From 13-2-20CM-66-19 sp963824395 (GTDB lineage: Bacteria; Pseudomonadota; Gammaproteobacteria; Steroidobacterales; Steroidobacteraceae): a stretch of 64,000 bases of DNA. The notes under the pieces were generated by a model. The model saw only the letters and a list, made by a program, of their open reading frames with translations. It was not told where the DNA came from and did not search any database. The DNA lies in NCBI GenBank assembly GCA_963824395.1, contig CAWGPF010000005.1, forward strand, positions 310,001-374,000, in the 5' to 3' direction. Positions 16,201 to 23,829 of this stretch are shown one piece after another. Each line of letters opens with the position of its first letter. Within the stretch, counting starts at the first letter, position 1. A program made the translations under genes and the position numbers.

Positions 16201-16918
16201 GCCCGCCCTGCGCCTGGGACTGCGCCTGGTGAAGTCCCTGAGCCGCTCCGGCGCCGATCGCCTGGTCGCCGCGCGCGCCCTGCAGCCCTTTGCGAGCGTG
16301 CAGGACTTGAGCCAGCGCGCGGGACTGGACCGCGGGGATCTTGAGGCGCTCGCCGCCGCCGGGGCGTTCGCGGCCTTGAGCGGCAACCGCCACCTGGCCT
16401 TCTGGGAGGTGGCCGGCACCGAGCGCCCGCTGCCCTTAGGGCTCACCAGTACCGCGACGGCGGACGCGCAGGAGGGCCGCCCGCTGCTGCGTACTCCGAC
16501 GGAAGGGGAAGGCATCGTCGCCGACTACTCCTCCCTCGGGCTGACCCTCGGGCGGCATCCGCTGGCGCTGCTGCGGGCGCGTCTTGAGGCTCGGGCGCTG
16601 CGCAGCGCCGGGGAGCTGCGGGGACTGACCCACGGCACCCGGGTGCGCACCGCCGGCATCGTGCTCATGCGCCAGCGGCCGGCCACGGCGAGCGGGGTCA
16701 CCTTCCTCACCCTCGAGGATGAGAGCGGGCAGGTGAACGTCATCGTCTGGGAGAGGGTGGGGCGCGAGCAGCGCGCCGCGCTCATCGAGTCACGCCTCCT
16801 CGAAGTGCACGGGGAGCTGCAGCACCAGGAAGGCGTCTGCCACCTGATCGCCCATCGTCTCATCGATCGCAGCGCGCTTCTGGGAGAGCTCCTGACGCGC
16901 TCCCGGGATTTTCACTGA
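13295..16918 (+). CDS. dnaE2: Error-prone DNA polymerase DnaE2 (ImuC) precursor containing an intein
   Basis: This is a 1207-residue C-family polymerase precursor. I chose GTG 13295, which overlaps the imuB TGA, because the family N-terminus YAELHCLSNFSFLRGASHP follows directly. A PHP domain opens the protein. The polymerase core has GRGSAANS, the catalytic PDIDIDFEHER (Asp376, 378, 380), and the thumb and HhH regions, then a C-terminal OB fold (VRTAGIVLMRQRPATASGVTFLTLEDESG) typical of DnaE2. Residues 726-895 are an intein; removing it leaves 1037 residues, a normal DnaE2 length. The enzyme performs SOS-induced translesion synthesis with ImuA and ImuB. Because imuB is damaged here, its in vivo role may be altered. 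Confidence 0.95.
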   Translation: MSPAVPPEYAELHCLSNFSFLRGASHPHELVIQALELGYRALALTDECSVAGVVRAHMAARGRPLKFIVGAEFRLSCGLKFAALAIDRHGYARLCRLITRGRRAGEKGSYTLTRADLEALPPEHCWLLWLPGAGAPEEELAWLAARFPERLRVAVELLREGADAAQLARLRELGARHGVPLLAAGDVHMHVRARRRLQDALTAIRLKVPLSEAGTRLYANGERYLREPERLARLYPPELLAEAVAVAAQCTFSLDELRYEYPRELVPEGESAASHLRKLTEAGAQRRWKGAVPERQRAAIEHELALIAELNYEPYFLTVHDVVAFARARGILCQGRGSAANSRVCYCLGITSVDPERGAAMLFERFISRERNEPPDIDIDFEHERREEVLQYVYAKYGRARAALAATVIMYRPRSALRDLGKVFGLSPDECARLAKVMQWWDGSAAMAERVREAGFDLHSPWLRRLLPLAQELTAHPGFPRHLSQHVGGFVIARDLLEELVPIENAAMPERTVVQWDKDDLNDLGLLKVDLLALGMLSALRRAFDLVNEFRGTHYGLGELPAEDPEVYDMVCRADTVGVFQIESRAQMAMLPRLKPRCYYDLVIEVAIVRPGPIQGDMVHPYLKRRSGAEPVEYPGVEVREVLQRTLGVPIFQEQVMQIAIVAAGFTAGEADALRRAMGAWKRSGGLDPFRERLLQGMRARGYPAEFAQRIYQQMLGFGEYGFPECIAGGTRVMDADSGRWVKIDDVISGRVPLEATIACDAQLRLGRRRVLAVRASGVKPVWRLRTALGHAIEATAEHPFLTLSGWRKLGELRAGDRVAAARALPPCGRRRWPRHFVIARLGKALDSPELDRPATSDICWDRVVAIDPMGSMATYDLQIEGDHNFLANNLVVHNSHAMSFALLVYDSSWLKCHEPAAFCCALLNSQPMGFYAPAQLVRDARAHGVEVRAVDVCVSGWDAGLERREDGKPALRLGLRLVKSLSRSGADRLVAARALQPFASVQDLSQRAGLDRGDLEALAAAGAFAALSGNRHLAFWEVAGTERPLPLGLTSTATADAQEGRPLLRTPTEGEGIVADYSSLGLTLGRHPLALLRARLEARALRSAGELRGLTHGTRVRTAGIVLMRQRPATASGVTFLTLEDESGQVNVIVWERVGREQRAALIESRLLEVHGELQHQEGVCHLIAHRLIDRSALLGELLTRSRDFH
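15470..15979 (+). other. Mini-intein in DnaE2 (170 residues, no homing endonuclease)
   Basis: The conserved polymerase motif FGEYGFPE-SHAMSFA is interrupted after PE by 170 residues and resumes at SHAMSFA. The insert starts with Cys1 (CIAGGTRVMD, block A) and has block B as ATAEHPFL with the TxxH motif. Block F is present as RVVAIDPMGSMATYDL-IEGDHNF, and it ends with block G NNLVVHN, i.e. penultimate His plus terminal Asn, followed by Ser as the +1 extein residue. All residues needed for class 1 protein splicing are present. There is no LAGLIDADG or HNH endonuclease, so it is a mini-intein that cannot home by itself. Family knowledge is the basis for calling it active; splicing is not shown. 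Confidence 0.95.
15886..15919. repeat. 34-bp perfect palindrome inside the intein
   Basis: The half-sequence GGTTGCCATCGACCCCA is followed at once by its exact reverse complement, with no spacer. It covers the codons for VAIDPMGSMAT in intein block F and does not disturb the expected protein motif. The transcript would form a very stable hairpin here. Confidence 0.95.
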
Positions 16919-16933
16919 AAAACGCCCTGCGCT

Positions 16934-17206
16934 TCAGCCGTGCCGGGGCCTGCGGCCCGGGCGGCCGGCGGCCTCGCCCTCGCTGCCGATCTCATAGTCC
17001 TCGAAGTCGCTCGTGAGCTCGGCGGTGAGCTTCTCTTCCATCAGTCGCTCAAGACGCCGCCACGCCGGGTCGCCGGCCTTCTGGCCGCGCTTCTTGGCAA
17101 GGTCGAGCTCCTTATTGACCTGATCGAGGTCGACGTCGCCGTCCTCGACGGCCGGCTCGTCGGCCTCGTCATCTTCGTACTCGTCCGATTCGGGCTTCTC
17201 GCTCAT
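16934..17206 (-). CDS. Small acidic protein of unknown function
   Basis: This 90-residue protein starts at ATG 17206. The first 40 residues are strongly acidic (EYEDDEADEPAVEDGDVDLDQ). A helical stretch follows (NKELDLAKKRGQKAGDPAWRRLERLMEEKLTAEL), and the end is a basic RPGRRPRHG tail. I recognise no named family, although short acidic proteins with the KKRG-x-KAGDPAWRRLE pattern occur in related genomes. It converges on dnaE2, with 15 bp between stops. No signal peptide or membrane segment is visible, so it is probably cytosolic. Confidence 0.65.
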   Translation of the reverse strand: MSEKPESDEYEDDEADEPAVEDGDVDLDQVNKELDLAKKRGQKAGDPAWRRLERLMEEKLTAELTSDFEDYEIGSEGEAAGRPGRRPRHG

Positions 17207-17330
17207 GACCGCTCAGGCGTTCGTAGCAGGAAGTGAACGGCGCGAAATTAATCCAGATGCGGCGGCGACTGCAATCTCATCCGCACGCTTTGTGAAGCCG
17301 GGCCACTTTGGGCGCCCTTTACGGGTGCCT

Positions 17331-18545
17331 TCAGTGGATGAGGTTGTTCATCTGGAAGATCGGCAGGAGCATGGCGAACACGATGGCCATGACGAACAGG
17401 CCCATCATGACGATGAGGAGGGGCCCTAAGAGCCCGACCATGGCCCCGAGCAGCCCATCGAGCTCGCGTTCCTGGCTGATGGCGGCGCGCTCGAGCATGT
17501 TGTCGAGCTGCCCGCTCGACTCCCCGCTCGAGATCAGATGGATGGTCATGGGGGGGAACAGGCGGCTGACCGACAGCGAGCGCCCGATCGGGGCCCCCTC
17601 GCGCACCCGGGCGGCGGCATCGGTCACGGCATCGCGCATCGGCAGGTTCGTCACCACCTCGCCCGAGATGCGCATGGCCTCCAGCACCGGCACGGAGCTC
17701 CCCGAGAGGATGCTGAAGGTGCGCGTGAAGCGGGCGGTATTGAAGCCGCGCACCATCTTGCCCAGGAGCGGCACCCGCAGCTGCCAGCCCTGGAACTGGC
17801 GCTTGGCCTTCGGGTTCTTCTGCCAGCGGGCGAAGAGCCAGGCCCCGAGGGCGAGGGCGATCACCAGGTACACCCCATAGAGGCGGAAGAAGTCGCTGGT
17901 GCCGATCAGCACCCGGGTGATCAGGGGGAGCTTGGCCTTGGTGGAGTCGAACACCGAGACCACCTTGGGCACCACGAACACCAGGAGGAAGGAGACGATC
18001 ACGAAGCACATGATGGTGAGCACGATCGGGTAGAGCATCGCGCCCAAGACCTTCTGGCGGATCTGCTCGCGGCTCTCGGTGTAGTCGGCGAGGCGCTCGA
18101 GCACCTGATCGAGGTGCCCGGCCTGCTCACCGGCGGCCACCGTGGCGCGGTAGATCTCCGGGAACACCCGCGGGAACTCGGCGAAGCCTGAGGCGAGCGT
18201 GTGCCCCTCCATCACCTTGGCGCGCACGCCGAGCACGATCGACTGCACGCGCGGCTTCTCGGTCTGCTGCGAGACCGCCAGCAGCGACTCCTCGAGAGGG
18301 AGTCCAGCGCGCACCAGGGTGGCGAGCTGGCGGGTGAAGAGGGCGAGATCGGCGGCGCCCACCCGGCGCATGAGACTGAAGGACTTCTGGCGCCTGGCCT
18401 CGCGCTGCGCCACCTCCGAGACCGTGACGGGCAGCAGCTGCTGCTCGCGCAGCTGCTGGCGGATCTGGCGCGGCGTGTCGCCCTCGAGGATGCCCTTGCG
18501 CTCGTGGCCGCCCGCATCGAGGGCGGTGTATTCGAACGCGCCCAC
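17331..18545 (-). CDS. gspF: Type II secretion inner-membrane platform protein GspF
   Basis: This 404-residue polytopic protein is the inner-membrane platform of the type II secretion system that connects the GspE ATPase to the pseudopilus. It begins GAFEYTALDAGGHERKG and has two duplicated T2SSF domains: residues about 70-195 (LALFTRQLATLVRAGLPLEESL) and about 270-395 (FTRTFSILSGSSVPVLEAM). The membrane helices include YPIVLTIMCFVIVSFLLVFVV. It starts with GTG just after the gspE stop. A weak hairpin (GGCGCCC/GGGTGCC, 17309-17328) follows the gene but lacks a T-run. The gene order C-D-E-F is on the minus strand; gspG to gspM are not in this window. Confidence 0.95.
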   Translation of the reverse strand: MGAFEYTALDAGGHERKGILEGDTPRQIRQQLREQQLLPVTVSEVAQREARRQKSFSLMRRVGAADLALFTRQLATLVRAGLPLEESLLAVSQQTEKPRVQSIVLGVRAKVMEGHTLASGFAEFPRVFPEIYRATVAAGEQAGHLDQVLERLADYTESREQIRQKVLGAMLYPIVLTIMCFVIVSFLLVFVVPKVVSVFDSTKAKLPLITRVLIGTSDFFRLYGVYLVIALALGAWLFARWQKNPKAKRQFQGWQLRVPLLGKMVRGFNTARFTRTFSILSGSSVPVLEAMRISGEVVTNLPMRDAVTDAAARVREGAPIGRSLSVSRLFPPMTIHLISSGESSGQLDNMLERAAISQERELDGLLGAMVGLLGPLLIVMMGLFVMAIVFAMLLPIFQMNNLIH

Positions 18546-18548
18546 CCT

Positions 18549-20051
18549 TTAGTCCTCGCGCGTGACGCGCAGAATTTCCTCGAGCGTGGTTTCCCCGCGC
18601 AGCACGCGGGCGCGGCCGTCATCGCGGATCGAGGGCGTGGAGAGACGCGCGTGGCGCTCGATCTCCTGCTCCGAGACCCCGTCGTGGATCATGGTGCGCA
18701 TGGCATCGTCCACCATGATGAGCTCGTAGATCCCTGAGCGCCCGCGGTAGCCCCCGGTCGGGTCGCGGCCCGGGCGGTAGAGGGTCGGGGAGGGATCCTC
18801 GGGACCTAAGTTGAGGAGGCGCCGCTCGTACTCCCCGGCCGTGAAGGGCTGCTTGGTGTCGGGCGAGAGCACCCGCACCAGGCGCTGTGCCAGCACGCCG
18901 ATCAGGGAGGAGGAGAGCAGGAACGGCTCGATGCCCATGTCACGCAGGCGCGTGATGGCGCCGGCGGCGGTATTGGTGTGCAGCGTGGAGAGCACCAGGT
19001 GGCCCGTGAGGCTCGCCTGCACGGCGATCTGCGCGGTCTCAAGGTCACGGATCTCCCCGATCAGCACCACGTCGGGGTCCTGGCGCAGGATGGCGCGCAG
19101 GCCGCGCGCGAAGGTCATCTCGACCTTGGTGTTCACCTGCGTCTGGCCGATGCCGTCGATGTAGTACTCGATCGGGTCCTCGACCGTCATGATGTTCTGG
19201 GTGTTGTCATTCAGGCGCTCGAGGGCGGCGTAGAGTGTCGTCGTCTTGCCTGAGCCGGTCGGGCCCGTCACGAGCAGGATCCCGTGGGGCTTGTGGATGA
19301 GCTCATCCATCGAGCCTTGCGTGCGCGCGTCCATGCCGAGGGAGTTCAGGTCGAGCTTGCCGGCCTGCTTGTCGAGGATACGCAGCACCACGCGCTCACC
19401 GTGCCCGGAAGGGATGGTCGAGACGCGCACGTCCACCGCGCGTCCGGCGATCTTCAGACTGATGCGCCCGTCCTGCGGCAGGCGCTTCTCGGCGATGTCC
19501 AGGCGCGACATGACCTTGATGCGTGACACCACGAGCGGCGCCACCGCGCGGCGCGACTGCAGCACCTCGCGCAGCACGCCATCGACGCGGAAGCGGATCA
19601 CCAGGCGGTTCTCGAAGGGCTCGACGTGGATGTCGGAGGCGTTCTCCTTCACCGCCTGGGTGAGGACCGCGTTGATCAGGCGGATGATCGGGGCGTCGTC
19701 CTCGCTGTCGAGAAGGTCGGCCTGCTCGGGCAAGTCCTGCGCCAGGTGCGCAAGGTCGGTGGTGTCATCGAGTCCCTCGACCGCCTGCATGGCATCCGAG
19801 CCTGCCTCGTAGGCACGCCGCAGCAGCTCATCGAATTTCTCCTCCGGCACGCGCTCCAGGCGCACCTGGCGGCGCAGGTAGCGGCGCACCTCGGCGAGCG
19901 CCTGCGGGGAGGCGGACTCGCGGTAAGAGCACTCGGCGACCCCGTCCACCACGCGGTTCACGAGTACGCCGTGGCGCTTGGCGAAGGCGAACGACAGGCG
20001 GCGGCTGTCCGCCTCCGGGGCCTCGGCCTGCACCTGGGCGAGCTCGTTCAC
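18549..20051 (-). CDS. gspE: Type II secretion ATPase GspE lacking the zinc tetracysteine motif
   Basis: This 500-residue cytoplasmic ATPase powers pseudopilus assembly. An N1E-like N-terminal domain is followed by the core with Walker A GPTGSGKT (263-270), the Asp box, Walker B VVLIGEIRD and the His box TLHTN. GspE proteins normally have a zinc finger with two CxxC pairs before GYRGR. Here the equivalent segment (about 396-435) reads SPDTK...GRDPTGGYRGR, with all four cysteines replaced. The ATPase motifs are intact, so the enzyme is probably functional without zinc, as in some relatives. It starts with GTG at 20051, overlapping the gspD stop. Confidence 0.95.
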   Translation of the reverse strand: MNELAQVQAEAPEADSRRLSFAFAKRHGVLVNRVVDGVAECSYRESASPQALAEVRRYLRRQVRLERVPEEKFDELLRRAYEAGSDAMQAVEGLDDTTDLAHLAQDLPEQADLLDSEDDAPIIRLINAVLTQAVKENASDIHVEPFENRLVIRFRVDGVLREVLQSRRAVAPLVVSRIKVMSRLDIAEKRLPQDGRISLKIAGRAVDVRVSTIPSGHGERVVLRILDKQAGKLDLNSLGMDARTQGSMDELIHKPHGILLVTGPTGSGKTTTLYAALERLNDNTQNIMTVEDPIEYYIDGIGQTQVNTKVEMTFARGLRAILRQDPDVVLIGEIRDLETAQIAVQASLTGHLVLSTLHTNTAAGAITRLRDMGIEPFLLSSSLIGVLAQRLVRVLSPDTKQPFTAGEYERRLLNLGPEDPSPTLYRPGRDPTGGYRGRSGIYELIMVDDAMRTMIHDGVSEQEIERHARLSTPSIRDDGRARVLRGETTLEEILRVTRED

Positions 20052-22177
20052 GGCTGTCCGGGCACGCCCGAGGTGCCGTTCGGGTCGGGCTTGGCGGTGG
20101 CACTGGGGGCCGGCTCGCCCTGCTGCAGGGGAATGGTGGGCCCGGGGGCTGAGGGTACGGGCGCCGGCGCACCGGGGCGCGGGTGCTCGGACTGCGGCGC
20201 CGGCGCCGGGGGCAGCGGGTTCAGGGTGCCGCGGGTCACCCCGGGGAGCAGCGGCAGCGCCTCGCGCTCATCGAGGGTGCGCTCCTGGTCGCGCATGTAG
20301 TTGTACTTCAGGTCCGTCTCGTAGGCGGCCTGCGCCTGGTCGCGCAGGATCTTCGGGCGGATGAACATGATCAGGTTGTTCTTGGTGGAGGTCGCGTTCC
20401 GGGTCTTGAACAGCAGGCCAATGATCGGGATGTTGCCGAGGTAGGGCACGCGGTTCTCGCCCTTGACGCTGTTGTCCTCGATGAGGCCGCCGAGCACCAC
20501 GATGCCCCCGTCCTCGATGAGCACCGTGGTGGTGACGGTACGCTTGTTGGTCACGAGGTCGACCGCACCGGCCGGCTTCTGGCCGATGCTCGAGCTCTCG
20601 ATGGAGATCTTGAGCATCACCGCGGAGCCTTCCGGGGAGATGGTCGGAGTGACCTTGAGGATCGTGCCCACTTCCTCGCGCTGGATGGTCTGGAAGGGGT
20701 TGACCGTGCCGCCGGTAACCGCGGTGGTATTGGTGAACTGGCCGGTGACGAAGGGCACTTCCTGCGCAACCTTGAGTTCGGCCTCCTGGTTGTCCATGGT
20801 GACCGCGGAGGGGGTCGCCACGACGTTGGTATTGGTGTCGCCGCGGATGGCGCGCAGCACCGCGGCGAAGTTCACCCCGGAGCCTGCGATGCGGCCAATG
20901 CCGAGGGTGGTGCCCTGCAGCAGCGCCGTCGTGACGTTGGCCGGGCTCTGGATGGCGCCGGCAAGGTCGACGATGCTGGTGCCGCCCACCGGGGAAACGA
21001 AGCCTGCCGCCGGCACGTTGGTGCCGTTGGAAAAGGCCGCCCAGTTCACGCCGAGCTCGGCGTCCTTGTCGATGTCGACCTCGGCGATGATCGCCTCGAC
21101 CAGCACCTGCGGGCGGCGGATGTCGAGCTTGTCGACGATGTCCATGACCGCGCGCATGATCTTCGGCGGCGCGGTGATGACGAGTGCGTTGTTGGTGGGA
21201 TCCGCCCACACCATGGCGTTCTTCTCCGCCTGCGCGGAGGCTGATCCGCCGGCGGCGCCGGCGCCGGCCCCCGCAGGTCCCGTGGCCGCCTGGGCGATGC
21301 CGGTGATCTGCTCCTTGAGCTTGGGCGCCATCTTCTCCGCATCCGCGTAGTGCAGGTAGCGCACGCGCGTGTCGCCGCCGGCCTCGAGGGGCGTGTCGAG
21401 GTGGGCGACGAGAGCGCGCACCCGCAGGCGCTGCGACTGCTCGCCGGCGATCAGCACGCTGTTGGAGCGTTCATCGGCCACCACCTTGACGGTGGCGCCC
21501 TCGGCGGAATTGGCCCCCGTGTAGAGGGAGTTCACGACGCGCACGACCTCGGAGGCCGAGGCGTTCTGCAGCGGCACGATCTCAGGCTCCGTGCCGCTCG
21601 CCTGATCGATGCGGTGGATGATGCGCATGATGCGGTTCACGTTGCTGGCGTGATCCGAGATGATGAGGATGTTGGAGGCGGGGTAGGCGGCCAGGTGCCC
21701 GTACTGCGCGATCATGGGGCGCAGGATCGGGATCAGCTGCGCGGCACTCACGTTCTTCACTTCCAGCACCTGGGTCACAAACTCATCCGAGGTCGCGCTC
21801 ACGCGCTCGGGCAGGTCGTTGGAAGGGAACTGGCGCGCGTTGGCGTCGGGCAGGATCTTCACGATGTTGTTGCCGGCGGGCACGGCGACGAAGCCGTACA
21901 CCGAGAGGATCGAGAGGAACGCCTCGTAGAAGGCCGCCGGCGACATCGGCGTCGAGGACAGCATCGTCACCTGCGCGCGCACGCGCGGGTCGATGATGAA
22001 GTTCTTGCCGGTGGCCGCGGACACCGCCTCGGCGATCTGCGTGATGTCGGCGTCCTTGAAGTTCGGGGTGATGCGCTGCGCCTGCGGCGCCTGCGGCGGC
22101 GGCTGCTGCTGCGCCGTGGCGAGCGATGCCAGCAGCACGGCGAGCGCGCACACGAAGATCGGACGTAAGGCAGTCAT
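20048..22177 (-). CDS. gspD: Type II secretion secretin GspD
   Basis: This outer-membrane secretin of about 709 residues has a signal peptide (MTALRPIFVCALAVLLASLATAQ). The N0 domain follows (ITPNFKDADITQIAEAVSAATGKNFIIDPRV), then repeated N1-N3 domains (KNVSAAQLIPILRPM, YLHYADAEKMAPKL) and the secretin channel (VPFVTGQFT, IQREEVGTILKVTPTI, VVLGGLIEDN, VPYLGNIPIIGLLFK). A Pro/Gln-rich C-terminal tail extends beyond the S domain. The start is either ATG 22177 or ATG 22186; I prefer 22177 because the GGGGG ribosome site is too close to the other. It lies between gspC and gspE, overlapping the latter. Confidence 0.95.
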   Translation of the reverse strand: MTALRPIFVCALAVLLASLATAQQQPPPQAPQAQRITPNFKDADITQIAEAVSAATGKNFIIDPRVRAQVTMLSSTPMSPAAFYEAFLSILSVYGFVAVPAGNNIVKILPDANARQFPSNDLPERVSATSDEFVTQVLEVKNVSAAQLIPILRPMIAQYGHLAAYPASNILIISDHASNVNRIMRIIHRIDQASGTEPEIVPLQNASASEVVRVVNSLYTGANSAEGATVKVVADERSNSVLIAGEQSQRLRVRALVAHLDTPLEAGGDTRVRYLHYADAEKMAPKLKEQITGIAQAATGPAGAGAGAAGGSASAQAEKNAMVWADPTNNALVITAPPKIMRAVMDIVDKLDIRRPQVLVEAIIAEVDIDKDAELGVNWAAFSNGTNVPAAGFVSPVGGTSIVDLAGAIQSPANVTTALLQGTTLGIGRIAGSGVNFAAVLRAIRGDTNTNVVATPSAVTMDNQEAELKVAQEVPFVTGQFTNTTAVTGGTVNPFQTIQREEVGTILKVTPTISPEGSAVMLKISIESSSIGQKPAGAVDLVTNKRTVTTTVLIEDGGIVVLGGLIEDNSVKGENRVPYLGNIPIIGLLFKTRNATSTKNNLIMFIRPKILRDQAQAAYETDLKYNYMRDQERTLDEREALPLLPGVTRGTLNPLPPAPAPQSEHPRPGAPAPVPSAPGPTIPLQQGEPAPSATAKPDPNGTSGVPGQP

Positions 22178-22217
22178 TCGCACCATTTCCCCCAAAACCT
22201 CAAATGCCCGCCGGCCG

Positions 22218-23222
22218 TCACTGGCCGGGGTTGTTCTCCGCCGGTGGCTCGATGGCCTGCGGTGGTGGCGCCGCCACCGCAGGCGCGCCCGGCGCCATGC
22301 CCTGCGGCGGCGGCGCGGGACCGATGCCCTGGGATTCCCCGGCGGCCACGGCATCCGCCTCCTGGGCCAGCTGCGCAATGTTCAGCACCAGATCCTGCGT
22401 CTGCGTGCCCCGGATGACTGTGACGCGCGCCTCACTGGAGCTCGAGAGGGTCCTCAGGATCTGCTCACTTCGATCGCGATCATCGAGCGGCGTTCCGTTG
22501 ATCGCAGTCACCTGGTCCCCGGGGCGCAGCCCCAGACGCTGGAAGGCCTGCCGGTCGCGGCCCGGATACACGCGGAAGCCGTTCATGTGGCCGTGGTCCA
22601 TGACCGGCTGCGGGCGCAGCACGTCCCCGATGAGCCCGGGCTGCTCGGTGATCATGCGCCGCATGTGCTCGATGGCCGGGTTATCGCCCCCCTGCAGCAG
22701 CGCGGCGGACGGGGGCGGCGCGTTGCCGGTGTTCATCTGGTGCGGCAGGGCGAGGGATTCGAGCTGCCCGTCGCGATCGATCACCACGCGGTCACTGTAG
22801 ACCGAATGCAGCTTCGGGCCGCCGGAGATGGTGTCGCCGACCGCATACACTTTCGCCGCCTGTGCCGTGGGGCCGATGATCGCGAGGCCGTTCTGCGGAT
22901 CGTTGCCGGCGATGATGCCGGTGAGCACCAGGGGCATGCTGGTGGCCGGGGCGTTCGCCGCGTCCACCTTCGGGGCCGGGGCCGCCCCGAACAGGTGCGC
23001 GTTATTGATGGCCGCGAGGTCGAGCGGGCGGGTGTGCACGGGATTGGCGTGCAGCGGGGTCGCCTTGGATCCCCCGCCGGCGAGATCTGTGAGGATGAGG
23101 GCCGCCTGCACCCCAAGGCCGAGCGCCAGCGCCCAGGTCGCAATGCGCGGTCCCTTGGACAGGATGAGGGAGCGCCAGCGCTCCTGCGCCGGCAGGCCCT
23201 CGAGCCAGGAAGCCGCGTTCAT
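22218..23222 (-). CDS. gspC: Type II secretion protein GspC with PDZ domain
   Basis: This 334-residue bitopic inner-membrane protein couples the platform to the secretin. A single membrane helix near residues 25-45 (IATWALALGLGVQAALIL) is followed by the homology region (PLDLAAINNAHLFG; VLTGIIAGNDPQNGLAIIG; VYAVGDTISGGPKLHSVYSDRVVI). A C-terminal PDZ domain (FRVYPGRDRQAFQRLGLRPGDQVTAINGTPLDD) comes next. A Pro/Ala-rich tail of about 50 residues ends the protein. It is the first gene of the gspC-D-E-F operon. The 206-bp gap before clpS contains the clpS promoter, and a promoter for this operon is expected there but was not resolved. Confidence 0.93.
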   Translation of the reverse strand: MNAASWLEGLPAQERWRSLILSKGPRIATWALALGLGVQAALILTDLAGGGSKATPLHANPVHTRPLDLAAINNAHLFGAAPAPKVDAANAPATSMPLVLTGIIAGNDPQNGLAIIGPTAQAAKVYAVGDTISGGPKLHSVYSDRVVIDRDGQLESLALPHQMNTGNAPPPSAALLQGGDNPAIEHMRRMITEQPGLIGDVLRPQPVMDHGHMNGFRVYPGRDRQAFQRLGLRPGDQVTAINGTPLDDRDRSEQILRTLSSSSEARVTVIRGTQTQDLVLNIAQLAQEADAVAAGESQGIGPAPPPQGMAPGAPAVAAPPPQAIEPPAENNPGQ

Positions 23223-23392
23223 GGGGAAAAGAGCATGAGCTTAATTGTGGTCCTCAAGGCTGCCCGGATACCTCCGCGGCACGCCTCCGGCGAACCGCGC
23301 CACGCCTCAAGCGCCCGCCATCATACGGGTGTGACGCTTGTGCTCTCAAGCGATTGTTTCTGCAGGAGTAACTACGACTCATTCTGGCAGGC

Positions 23393-23421
23393 TTGTGTTG
23401 CCGTTTCGCGACCCCTATAAA
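23393..23421 (+). promoter_or_regulatory. clpS promoter, probably giving a leaderless mRNA
   Basis: TTGTGT (23393-23398) and TATAAA (23416-23421) are separated by 17 bp. Only seven bases lie between the -10 box and the clpS ATG (23429), so the transcript should start at or next to the A of the start codon. No Shine-Dalgarno is present. Confidence 0.55.
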
Positions 23422-23428
23422 GACTCTC

Positions 23429-23749
23429 ATGCCTGATCCCCATCCGGTCCGCCCTGATACCGGCGTCGTCGTCGAAGAGGCGCGACCGGAGGTCAAGCAA
23501 CCGCCGCTGTATCGTGTGGTATTGCTCAATGACGACTACACCCCCATGGAGTTTGTCGTCGACGTGCTGGAAAAGTTCTTTTCGCTGAACCGCCCGACCG
23601 CGACGCGCGTGATGCTCGAGGTGCACACCAAGGGCAAGGGCGTGTGCGGGGTCTTCACATACGAGATTGCTGAAACTAAGGTGGCGCAGGTGACCACCTA
23701 CGCCCGCGATCACCAGCATCCGCTCATGTGCACCCTGGAAGAGGCTTGA
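23429..23749 (+). CDS. clpS: ClpS adaptor
   Basis: This 106-residue adaptor delivers N-degron substrates to ClpA. The family core PLYRVVLLNDDYTPMEFVVDVLEKFF is complete, including the Asn-Asp pair and Asp that hold the substrate alpha-amino group. The lid residue region (TRVMLEVHTKGKGVCGVFTYEIAE) and the ClpA-binding surface follow. The flexible N-terminal extension of about 27 residues is needed for delivery. It lies 80 bp before clpA, in the order clpS-clpA-infA-aat found in many gammaproteobacteria. Confidence 0.97.
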   Translation: MPDPHPVRPDTGVVVEEARPEVKQPPLYRVVLLNDDYTPMEFVVDVLEKFFSLNRPTATRVMLEVHTKGKGVCGVFTYEIAETKVAQVTTYARDHQHPLMCTLEEA

Positions 23750-23829
23750 AAGCGGCGCTGTCTGACTGAATCAAGGTACCGGAAGGGTTTCTACTGAACC
23801 GACGCTCCATGCAAGAAAGGTCCGCCTAA

